A stretch of 64,000 nt of DNA from Colias croceus (Eukaryota; Arthropoda; Insecta; Lepidoptera; Pieridae): the NCBI RefSeq assembly GCF_905220415.1, contig NC_059539.1, positions 8,804,001-8,868,000 of the forward strand. The letters are read 5' to 3'. The translations under genes were made by a program, and so were the position numbers. The notes below the pieces were generated by a model that saw only the letters and a list, made by a program, of their open reading frames with translations, was not told the origin of the DNA and made no database searches. Of the stretch, positions 23,441 to 33,526 are shown piece after piece. The first letter of the stretch is position 1, and the number at the start of each line of letters is the position of its first letter.

Positions 23441-24089
23441 AGCGGTGATATTTTTATTGAATCTTGTCGTAAATTTCTAAATCACCAATCTACTTCTTTA
23501 AAGTGAAATAAGTTTAAAAATATTAAATTAATATGAATGAATGTTAACTAATAAGTCTCCTATAAGCCTGTTATTTTTGTTGGAATACTTGGTGCTGTTA
23601 CCGCCAAGATTAACAATTGCATATATTGCTTTAATATTAGAGAAACACATGATAAAATATATTTAATTACTCTCAAAACTCATTTTATGAATTATTAAAC
23701 ATAAATGCACCAGAATTTTATGAAAACACAGTAAATATCGAATGTTTTACGAAAAAAATTGCTTTGCGTAGCTCTCCAAGCACTGCCATGCACAGATTAA
23801 AGAAATGAAAGCTAATCAACAGACGTCAACAACAAAATTAGTGTTGTGATCATTCAAGAAAAGTTTCGGTTTTAATTAACATCACTTTTTATAGCACCTA
23901 AATATTTTGAACAAAATTAATTTTTCCTAAAATATTATTAATAATTACCCACTCTATAACAATTTTTTTTAAAGATGGTAAACGAATAGCAAATATATCA
24001 AATTACGTAGCGATTATTATACGATCTATAATATTAATAAAATAAATAAAATACTCGGCAATCGTAATTTTGTTTCTGTTAAAATATTT
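23441..24089. other. PCIF1 upstream region, no further gene seen
   Basis: AT-rich sequence upstream of the PCIF1 start codon; should contain its promoter and 5' UTR, which I cannot place. Confidence 0.4.
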
Positions 24090-24420
24090 CAAAAGATAAA
24101 ATGAAATACGTTTATTTAATATATCTAAAGTGCGAGTCGGAATCGCGACTATGCGTACACGGTACAAATATGAAAAACAGCATTTACTGTAAAAAATTGG
24201 TCACTCCTCGCAATTTACCACCATGGCAATCGCTCCTTAACCTCCATTTTTTATTATTTGTTGATATATATCGGCAACTGAAATATATCATCTAAAATTT
24301 TCAACTGTCTATCTATCACAGATCATGACTCATGAGACGGACGGATGGACGGACTCGTCCCGTTTTTACCCGTTTGGTACCTGTGTTTGGTACGGAACCC
24401 AAAGAGGATATTACCACTAC
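24090..24420. repeat. Interspersed-repeat-like sequence
   Basis: Contains a GACGGACGGATGGACGGAC tract followed by CCCGTTTTTACCC and TTTGGTACGGAACCC, a combination I recognise as recurring in insect dispersed repeats. No second copy lies in this window, so boundaries are approximate. Confidence 0.4.
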
Positions 24421-24595
24421 GTACCTTTAAAAGACTCACCGTGAATGGCTGGATTATACTATCGTTGCATACAGTCGCATAATTCGAATCGGTTTTATAT
24501 GTCATAGATTTTAGTTAATTTTATGTCAATATCAATGCCAAAATTGATATAATGACAGATGAACACTGAAAAGTGAAAGGTGAAAACTTGAAAAA

Positions 24596-24764
24596 TCTAA
24601 TATATAAAAATCAATGCCACTTTTCGTTGTAATTCCATAACTCGAGAACGGCTGAACCGATTTCGATAATTCTTTTTTTATTATATTCCTTGAAGTACGA
24701 GGATGGTTCTTATGTAGAGAAAACGTTAATATGTACCACGGGCGAAGCCGGGGCGGACCGCTAG
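24596..24764 (+). mobile_element. Non-autonomous Helitron-like element, GGACCGCTAG family
   Basis: Begins TCTAATATATAAAAATC and ends GGGGCGGACCGCTAG before T. The 3' terminus matches the elements at 20833 and 43774, the body does not. Confidence 0.55.
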
Positions 24765-25173
24765 TAAAATATAATTTAAATTTCAGGAGTAGGAACGTCA
24801 CGAGTAATTGATTATTGAAGAGTAGGTACCAAATAGATATTAAATTTACAATCCTATAATCTTGCACTATACCTACAAATAATTAAAAAAGAGTGGTATA
24901 AATTATAAATATCAAGTTAAAGATAACAACAGACTACCTATTTATAGGAATGTTTGCTTCAAGTTTACTTCAGTTAATTTCTTCCATCGAGCTAATATTT
25001 TTCAAGTGGCATGGTATTATTACGTAGTATTTTTTATTTGATTCATGAATGAGTATTTTCCAGATGTAGTAATGAAAGTTTTATTCATGAGATTTCAAAT
25101 TGAAATATGTACCTACTGAGCAATTGATGAAAATTAATTAAAAACATAATAATCATAATATAAGTATATTAAA
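24765..25173. other. JMJD4 upstream region
   Basis: About 400 bp of AT-rich sequence between the Helitron-like element and the JMJD4 ATG. Presumably carries the JMJD4 promoter; no motif I can defend. Confidence 0.35.
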
Positions 25174-26438
25174 ATGCAAACTTTAGAAATAAATAACATC
25201 CACAGAAGTATTTTTCAAACTCAGCCAAATTATTGTCAAATACCAGTTGTTGACTATAAAAATTTACCATACGACACCTTTTTTGAAAAATTCATGTTAC
25301 CGAATGCTCCAGTTATAATTCAAAATATATGTAATGAATGGGAGTCTTCCAAACATTGGGTTGTGAATGACAAAATCAATTATGATTATTTTATAACTAA
25401 CTATGGAGAATTTGAAGCTCCAATAGCAGACTGCAACAAAATTAACTTCAATGCTCAATGCAAATGTGATATGAAAATAATAGACTATATAAACTATTTA
25501 AAGAATGAAAATAAACAAGAGGTTTTGTACCTTAAGGACTGGCATTTGAAAGCAACTTTACAAAAGGAAAATCTTGCTTATAATTTTTACAAAGTCCCTA
25601 CATGTTTTGCTTCTGATTGGCTAAATGAATATGCTGAAGATATGCAAGAAGATGATTTCAGATTTGTTTATATAGGTCCAAAAGATTCATGGTATGATTT
25701 AACTTTCATTAAACACTAAATACTTATATGAATTTGTATTTTTCATAAGTAATAATTTTAATAATTAATTTTTTTAGGACACCATTACATGCAGATGTGT
25801 ATTCCTCATACAGCTGGTCAGTGAATGTTGTTGGTAGAAAAAAATGGGTTCTCTTTCCACCAGGAGAAGAAGAAAAACTAAAAGATACCCTTGGCAATTT
25901 GCCACTACTTTTCAACACACAAGATCATAAAAATATAAAATACTTTGAAATAATTCAAGAAAAAGGAGATGCAATATTTGTACCATCTGGATGGTACCAT
26001 CAAGTTTTTAATTTACATGATACTATATCTGTAAATCATAACTTTATTAATTCATGTAATATAGAGAAAGTCTGGATGGCATTACTAAAGAATTTGGAAG
26101 ATGTAGAGAAAGAAATAGCAGAATTTAAGGACAGCCCAGAATTTGTTAGTCAATGTCAAGTGATTTTAAAATCCTTATTTGGTATGGATATGCAAATTTT
26201 TGTTAATTTTATTATCTACATTGCTAAAAAACGAGTAAATCAAATGCATGGTAAAAAGTTTACAGTATTTAATGATTATACATTTGGCAATAACCATATT
26301 GCATTTGACTTAAAGATTCTATTAAAAATCTTAAAATACATTGATGACCATCCCTTAATTAACAATAAAATTATAAGCCAAGATTTAATATCTGAACACC
26401 ATGATATTATAAAAAAAATATCTGAAATAATGAAATAA
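25174..26438 (+). CDS. JMJD4: JMJD4, JmjC-type 2-oxoglutarate oxygenase
   Basis: Two exons, 25174-25691 and 25778-26438, joined within a Trp codon, giving 392 residues (human 417). JMJD4 is an Fe(II)/2-oxoglutarate-dependent lysyl hydroxylase; human JMJD4 modifies release factor eRF1 and aids translation termination. The metal triad is visible as His177 and Asp179 (TPLHADVYSSYSWSVN) and His247 (VPSGWYHQVFNL). The GRKKWVLFPPG strand and the DTISVNHN segment are typical of this subfamily. The stop codon is 9 bp from the stop of the convergent AMACR gene, and an AATAAA overlaps the stop at 26434-26439, so any longer 3' UTR must run antisense to AMACR coding sequence. Confidence 0.95.
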
Positions 26439-26447
26439 ATAGATGTT

Positions 26448-27731
26448 TTAAAGATTAGATTTTGTTATGGCATAAACAATTCCCCTGTCTATTAAGTTAT
26501 TTATTTCTACTTTACTGTAACCAAGTTCTAATAAAACTTCCACTGTATGTTGACCATGTATTGTTTGTTGCTTCTTTCCACTTGCTTCAGCTAATGTTCT
26601 TGACAATCTAGGAGCAGGTTCTGGAGCAACCAAATTATTATGATCTATATAGAATGAAGATCTAGAAGCATTACATTTGTGCTTGTGAACTTTGTTATAT
26701 TCAACAACCGGAGTAACACATGCATCTAACTCATCAAATATAGCAACCCATTCATCTTGAGTTTTAGTTAAAAATATCTCTTGGAATTTTTTCCTATTTT
26801 GTTCTTCATCACCATATTGATTATAATCATCTTCCAGTAGCTGTAAACCTTTTAGGAAATTTGAATAGAAATGAGGTTCTATAGCACCTACTGCCATAAA
26901 CTTGTCATCTTTTGTTCTGTATGTATCATAGCAAGCAGCTCCTCCATCCAATATATTTTTCCCTGGCTCCTGGTTCAAGAAAGGTAAATTTCTTGATTTG
27001 AAGAGCCAATTTGCTACATAAGCAGTACCTTCTACCATGCTTGCATCTATTTGTTGTCCTTTTCCAGACTTTGTTCTTTCAAATAGAGCCATCAAAATTC
27101 CTAAAGCAGATATCATGCTTCCTCCAGCAAAGTCTGCCAGAAGATTTATAGGAGGTTTAGGTGGCTGCTTATCTTTCTTTAACATTGAGAGTACCCCTGA
27201 TACTGCAACATAATTAATATCATGTCCAGGCTTATCTCTATAATAACCACCTTGACCAAATCCTGATAACCTTGTATAAATAAGACGAGTATTTTCTTTC
27301 ATAAGGACTTCAGGACCAAGACCAAGTTTTTCTAATACTCCTGGTCTATAGGTATCAATAAGGACATCTGATGAAGCACACAGTTTCTTTACTACACTCA
27401 CACCTTCTTTTGATTTTAAATTTACAGATAGCATTCTTTTCCCAGTACACATTACGTCAACTGGTGATGGTTCTATCTGTAATTTGAAATTTTTAGAATA
27501 AAAATTAATATTCTCTTATAAATATAGTTGCAAGTAAATACAAAACACACAAATTAATTTATAGAAGTTATTGAGTTCCACATTACTACTGAATAAACAT
27601 TTTTAAAACTCCACTGTACTCACTTTAGAAACAACTGTAACTGTTGCTCCAAAATCAGCTAAAATAGACCCACAAACAGGACCCGGGGCCAAACCAATCA
27701 TTTCCACAACTTTTATGCCTTTTAAAGCCAT
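26448..27731 (-). CDS. AMACR: Alpha-methylacyl-CoA racemase
   Basis: Two exons, 27731-27624 and 27476-26448, phase 0 junction, 378 residues (human 382). A CoA-transferase family III enzyme that interconverts 2R- and 2S-methylacyl-CoA so branched fatty acids can enter beta-oxidation. Family features: start MALKGIKVVEMIGLAPGP, GKRMLSVNLKS, and the general acid/base residues His121 (KPGHDINYVA) and Asp151 (LLADFAGGSM). The C-terminus is Ser-Asn-Leu, a non-canonical but possible peroxisomal targeting signal where the human protein has a KASL-like end. It converges with JMJD4 with only 9 bp between stops. Confidence 0.95.
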
Positions 27732-28312
27732 ATGATCTGTTAGTTTTCAATACTTACTAATAAATAACATGTACCTAACTTACTAATTCGTTATGTGCGA
27801 AACTGTGACAATTTAAAGTTACAAAGTCCACGAATCAGTACACGAAGACATAAATATTCATAAATAAATAAAAAAAAACAAACTTGTATTTAACTAGTTT
27901 ATAATGTGCTATTACAATTTCGGTGTATAAGGGTTATTGTCAACATTCTATATCTTTCTTTATACCCTTCTTATACTATATTATACAAGATAAGAAATAG
28001 ATAATTATTCAAAATAAATTATCAATAATTTAATGATAAAGGAAACCTGAAAACTTGTTTGTTTGACTTTGAAGTTTGAACATTGAACAAACAAACTCCA
28101 AAAAACAAAATATTTTGCTGATTGCTATGTTGTCACTGTCAGTTGACACTGCTTTGCCAACATTGCCAAAGAAGAAAAAAGGTATCTGAATTAAAAATGC
28201 TTTTTCTTTGTATTCATAATTCATATTGTACAATTTATATTTGAAATGGTTAACAGTATGATCAATTGCAGATTGAATTATCTGATATTTGCTAGAAAAT
28301 AAAATGTCAAAG
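27732..28312. other. AMACR 5' flank
   Basis: AT-rich sequence upstream of AMACR, expected to hold its promoter. It contains a short inverted repeat near 28046-28093 (TTGTTTGTTTGACTTTGAAG against GAACATTGAACAAACAAAC). No gene seen. Confidence 0.35.
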
Positions 28313-28635
28313 GTACTGCTGCAACGGCAAGACGCCACCGTTATACGTGTGACTCCATATTGTGCAAGAGTTACTGGCTGAATCATGGATCGCTTGGAGC
28401 GCATATTTGGGCGCAAGTTTTTAAAGTGGATCGGCCAAACGCGTTCCCGCGATCCGTGATCCAGGATCGCGGAGCATGGATCGTGGATCGTGTTAGGCCG
28501 ATCCACTTTAAAAACTTGCGATCCCAAATATGCGCTCCATGCGATCCTAAGGCGATCCGTGATTCAGCCAGTCTAACTCTTGTACAATATGGAGTCACAC
28601 GTACAACGGCGGCGTCTTGCCGTTGCAGCAGTGAC
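28313..28635. mobile_element. Foldback element with about 85 bp inverted arms
   Basis: Left arm from about 28313 (ACTGCTGCAACGGCAAGACG, then a GTGTGACTCCATATTGTGCA segment) reappears inverted up to about 28635. Inside is a second nested palindrome: GCAAGTTTTTAAAGTGGATC at 28411 and its complement near 28495-28521. The centre is dense in GATC. Open frames through it are by-products of the palindrome. Confidence 0.7.
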
Positions 28636-28779
28636 TTTTATAACACTTAAATGTTTGCGCAAAAAATCAAGAAAAATAAATCGATAGTTTTGGGTGAAAC
28701 AATTTTACAAAAATCGATTGGCATCTGGCTGTACGCAAAGTTAGTTTCAGATATTCGACTTTCTGAGATGTCCATGGTG

Positions 28780-29115
28780 AGATGGATCGCGCGAACCAAC
28801 ACAACACAACACACCGCGCGCATCACGCAGCTGAGGCACCTTTGTAGCGGGCACAAAAACCGCCCGCTAACGGATCGCATGAGGTAGGGAGCGCGCGCTC
28901 CAAAACGCGTGCATGGATCGCGCGCGGCACGTCCACACCGCCCGCATCTTTTGATCGCGCGCCTGCCGCGCGCGATCGGATCGCGATGGATCGACCGGGG
29001 TGGACCCAGCTAATCGCAAGTTTTTAAAGTGGATCGGCCTAACACGATCCACGATCCATGCTCCGCGATCCAGGATCGCGGATCGCTGGATCGTCCGGTG
29101 TGGACCCAGCTAATA
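28780..29115. repeat. GATC-rich composite repeat, MITE-like
   Basis: Contains two copies of GTGGACCCAGCTAAT (about 29000 and 29100) and a third copy of the GCAAGTTTTTAAAGTGGATC core of the neighbouring foldback element, plus many GATC and CGCG words. It looks like several related short elements nested in each other; individual boundaries are not resolved. Confidence 0.55.
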
Positions 29116-29521
29116 AACAATTCGCAGTACAGAGGTGGTGGTGGTGAGCATAGAGGATGGATGTATAACTGAGAGCGATGAGACAAATATGTTTAAATAT
29201 AATTTCAAGAATTATTTTTACAAAAAATTAGTGAAGTTATAAAAATGCGAGCTTATCGTCTTTTGATAGATAGAAAAATACGAGGCTATTTTCTATTGGT
29301 TTACTAAATTTTGACATAATCTCTTTTAGTTCTAGGCATTTCCGTTCTCTCGACCAATCAAAGAACGACGAATTGTCTTGTCTAGCTGACTGAGTTCAAA
29401 TCTGTCAAAGTTGAATTGTGAATGTGATCATAGAAGTAAAATGTGTTTCGTTGTTATTGGAGATTGTAATTTAGAAAACCAATGTTTTATGTGAAAAAAT
29501 AATAATAGATATATTTTAATC

Positions 29522-31997
29522 ATGCTCCTCAGGTCGACATACGTTTGTATCATTTACTTCATATCAACTTTAGTTTTAGTAACCGCTGGTCGGGATTTTT
29601 ATCAAATACTTGGCGTATCACGCTCGGCATCAACAAATGATATTAAAAAAGCCTATAGAAAATTAGCAAAAGCTCTGCATCCAGATAAGAATCAAGACGA
29701 CCCAGATGCATCGCAGAAGTTTCAAGATCTTGGAGCCGCATATGAGGCCCTGTCAGACCCTGAAAAAAGAGAGTTGTACGATAGGTGCGGCGAAGATTGC
29801 TTGAAGAAAGATGGTATGATGAACAATAATGATCCCTTTGCAAGCTTTTTCGGTGATTTTGGTTTTCATTTTGGTGGCGAGTCTCAGCAACATGAAACAC
29901 CTAGAGGGGCGGATGTTGTTATGGAACTTACTGTTACATTAGAAGAACTATATAATGGAAATTTCATTGAAGTGAGTACAACAGGTTTTGTTTTTGTATT
30001 CATATATAAATTTCTATGTAACCAGATTGTAAGTAAATATGTATGATGACTTGATTTCAGATTACCCGTAACAAACCAGTAATAAAGCCTGCATCAGGGA
30101 CTCGAAAATGTAATTGTAGACAAGAGATGGTAACTAGAAATCTGGGTCCAGGTCGTTTCCAGATGATGCAACAAACAGTCTGTGATGAGTGTCCTAATGT
30201 TAAGTTAGTTAATGAAGAGAGGCTTTTAGAAATTGAGGTAAGCTCTTTTGTTATTTACTTAGGAATGTAGCTTTTAATTAAAAGGTGCTTGAAAAAGATT
30301 ATTATTTTAAAGAATACAGAATAGATGCGAATCCATTAGTATGAAAATAATAAGTTAATTTACTGTGCAAAACAAACCCGGGCTCCAAATATTGACTGTT
30401 TTTAGAGTCAGAAGTTAGCTACTATTTTATTTTATTAAATTGAGGAAAATCAATAAATGAAGCCCTTTATATTTCATACTTATAGGTACTTCATTGTTGG
30501 TGTGTGTTAAACTATAAAAATAAATATGTATACAGGTTGAAGTGGGTGCACCAGACAACCATAAGACAAAATTAAGAGGTGAAGGAGAACCACACATGGA
30601 TGGTGAGCCAGGCGACTTGGTCATTGTGTTCCGTACAGAAAGGCATCAACAATTCACAAGACGCGGAGATGATTTATACACAAATGTCACTATATCTTTA
30701 CAGGTTAGTTTGATCAATGACCTGAAGATACCTGAAAGTAGTATGTTTAAAAAGTAATTTAACTAAAATTGAGATCCAGAATTAAATAAAATGTGGTCTT
30801 AGAAATGCAGATTTAATTTCTCAGAATTGATTTTCACACTTTAATTTCACATGCCATAAATTGTATCAAGGCCATATTTGTGATAACAATACAGTTGATA
30901 AAACAACTGGTACATATAATATAAACAATGCGTTAATTAAATTGTTTCCTTTCATATAGGATGCCCTAACTGGATTCACATTGGAATTAATACATCTTGA
31001 TGGTCATAAAGTGTCAGTATCAAGGGATAAAGTGACATGGGCTGGGGCTCGTGTGAGGAAGAAGGGAGAAGGCATGCCCAACTTTGAAAATAACAACCTA
31101 CATGGTAACCTGTATGTCACGTTTGACATAGATTTTCCAAAACAAGACTTTACTGATGATGAAAAAGAAGGTAATTGATATTTAAATAAAAATTTGATGT
31201 CTGTTAGTAATTTGATTATCAATAAATTGAACAACAAATGTGTTCTATTTTGTCAATTAAATCGATGTAAACCTAATAAGCAGGTTTATTGAAGCATTTT
31301 TATTATCTATATTACATATAATAAATCTGTAGAAGGGTCAATTCTGTACATTGAAAATATTGAAAAAATAAATAGCAGGGGGTGTTACTGGATCAATACC
31401 AAACCCAAATATGTGATTAAAAAAAATTTTTGTCTGTCTGTCTGTCTGTCTGTATGTGAAGGCATCACGTGAAAACTAGCGGTTCGATTTCGATGAAACT
31501 TGGTATAATTATACCTTATTATCCTGGGCGTAAAATAGGATACTTTTTATCCTGGAAAAATACGTAGAAAAAAAATTAATCTTAATTTTTCAGTTTTATC
31601 CATAGACGTTGTTCCGTAGAACCGCGAACACACGTTGCGTATTATTATAGGCCTAGCCGTATTTGGGAATTGGGTCCAATTGACATTTATAAGATGTTAT
31701 TGTCAGAGGTACTCAAAATGGATAAATAAACCATCCACGCGAAGACCGACATCCGCGCGGACGGAGTCGCGGGCGGAAGCTAGTATTTTATAAATTTGTT
31801 TCTGATCCATACAGAAATTTTAGGCAATATACTAATTATGATACACTCAGATTTATGAAATTTTAAAACAGCTTACAACAAATCTCAAACTGATTCAATT
31901 GGCAAATTAAATCCTGATAACACATTTTTTTACTGTTACAGCTTTGCGGAAAATCCTCCGACAATCACCAAATAATAAAGTGTATAATGGACTTTAG
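29522..31997 (+). CDS. DNAJB11: DNAJB11/ERdj3, ER-lumenal J-domain co-chaperone
   Basis: Five exons: 29522-29971, 30061-30237, 30536-30703, 30960-31170, 31942-31997, giving 353 residues (human 358). It delivers clients to BiP in the endoplasmic reticulum. A hydrophobic signal peptide (about 1-22) precedes a J domain starting GRDFYQILGVSRSAS with the HPD triad at 53-55. A short Gly/Phe region (DPFASFFGDFGFHFGG) follows. The type-specific cysteine pairs are CNC at 167-169 and CDEC at 191-194. The C-terminus ends NKVYNGL, close to the human KVYNGL end; there is no KDEL, as in other ERdj3 proteins. An AATAAA lies 4 bp after the stop. A Helitron-like element occupies part of the last intron. Confidence 0.95.
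31326..31783 (+). mobile_element. Non-autonomous Helitron-like element, TCTGTAGAAGG family
   Basis: Begins TCTGTAGAAGGGTCAATTC, ends GGGCGGAAGCTAG before T. It shares ends and most of its body with 12322-12636 but has about 140 bp more between TTAATTTTTC and the GC-rich 3' end, so the two are insertion/deletion variants. Confidence 0.65.
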
Positions 31998-32800
31998 TGA
32001 AATAAAAATTGACTTTAATTTATTTAAGTAGTAGTGAATTTGAGTGGTATGATCATATAACATGTGAGTCAATATATGAAAGCTCAACGGTTTTTGTAAA
32101 ATAAAGTTGTCATGTACCTATTGATTTTTTTTATTTTACCCATAAAACCATATAACAACCATTAGATATACGAGTGAACACAACAAAGTAGGACTATTTT
32201 CGATAGGATCCCAGTAAAGACGAAAGAAAATTTGTGTCTGTCTGGCAGATTGCTAAGTATTGAAATTGCACTATAATAATATAGTAAAATAGGCTCCATA
32301 TGGACACATGGGTTTAATTACTTTTAATAAAACAAAAATTTTGGCAACAGTAAAATTTTATTAACAAAATACAACCCACAAATACATAATACAATGGATT
32401 ATATTATTGATAGAATTCATTACTTACATTTAAAAAAAAGTAAATATAAAAAAATTACAGATAAACTTCTATAAAAACAGTAGTTTAGTAATATTTGAAG
32501 AAGGAAAATACTTATGTCATTTTAAAAGAACTTAGTACCTATGTTTTTTTTTTTAAATTATCACAATTTACGTGAATACATATTGTAACAAAATATAAAC
32601 TATCATACATTTGATATTTTATTTGATACTAGTTTACTAGCCTAATTCTAGTCATATTATGAAAATTGATTCACATGAAACTATTCACAAGGTTCATTTA
32701 TCTCATAAAAAATATTATGTACCTCTATAACAGAAATACAAGGCTTACAACTAAAATAAATGGAGTTAGTTTCGCATGTAAAAAAAAAATTATTGTTTTA
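31998..32800. other. DNAJB11 3' flank, no gene seen
   Basis: AT-rich sequence after DNAJB11. Several AATAAA-type words near the stop; no open frame with support. Confidence 0.45.
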
Positions 32801-32982
32801 TTGACGTGACAACGTCTTATAAATTGGTTTGCCGGGTGACACTTCAAGAAACTGCGTTACGCTCCGCTCACGTTATGCGCTCACAATGAGAGCGAGTGAG
32901 AGGCACGCGTCCCTTCCACTCGGGCATGGTTAGCCCGCCTAAGAGCGAGAGAGACAGACATAAAAAGTCGTTGTCACGTAAA
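32801..32982. mobile_element. MITE with ACGTGACAACG ends
   Basis: GACGTGACAACGTCTTATAA at the left is matched inverted by AAAAGTCGTTGTCACGTA at the right. About 180 bp, GC-richer than surroundings, no open frame of note. Confidence 0.55.
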
Positions 32983-33130
32983 ACATTCGCCCGTATACCG
33001 ACTTTACAGGCAACCAATTTTTTTTTTCAGCAATAACATTTATCATAATATTTATATTTCACATAATATTATTGTTTACATTATTAAACAAACATTTTAG
33101 TTATTTATTTTTTTCACAAATCGTGTTTAG

Positions 33131-33411
33131 GTATAATGAGGCAAGAGTCATGTGCCGTTAGGGCTACCGCACACGGGCCAACGGCCACCGGCCACAAAAC
33201 GCTGCCACCGGCATATTTCCTGCACTTTTCATACATTTTATATGGACTCGCCGCACACGGTTGACGCCTGTGGCGGCCACACGCTACACGCTTCTAGCTT
33301 CGCGTGGCGGCGTTTGTGGCTGTGGCCCGTGGTTCGTGTGCGGCGACGGTAAGCACTAAGCAGTGCGGCCGCGGCGGTTTGCAGCACGCCTTTGACGTCC
33401 GCGTGCGCTAT
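33131..33411 (-). pseudogene. Diverged duplicate of the PHKB terminal exon, split by a MITE
   Basis: On the minus strand 33411-33357 encodes AHADVKGVLQTAAAALL, matching ARAVVNSVLQTAAPHL of the real last exon. After a 190 bp insertion, 33162-33131 encodes LTAHDSCLIIPKH, matching PTAHDTCLIT plus stop. The copy has lost the stop at the CaaX position and is split by the element at 33162-33355. It may once have been an alternative last exon; I see no convincing acceptor now. Confidence 0.6.
33162..33355. mobile_element. MITE inserted in the duplicated PHKB exon
   Basis: Imperfect inverted ends: GGGCTACCGCACACGGGCCA at the left, and the complement of GTGCTTACCG...CGCACACG at the right. Interior carries repeated GGCCAC-like words. 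The position is defined by the interruption of homology to the PHKB last exon. Confidence 0.5.
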
Positions 33412-33526
33412 TATTCCTGACTTCAAGTCTGATAGCGAGCAAGATGTTTTGCAATAATAATAATTTTGCATCAAAACCAAATCAACAGAACGCAATCAAT
33501 TCAACACTGACAATGTTAACTATTCC

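Noticed and set aside
25797..26438. A separate JmjC gene
   Set aside because: It is exon 2 of JMJD4; the split Trp codon joins it to 25691 in phase and both parts match one family protein.
28030..28650. Long open frames on both strands near 28.3 kb
   Set aside because: They read through the inverted arms of a foldback element and mirror each other; no family similarity.
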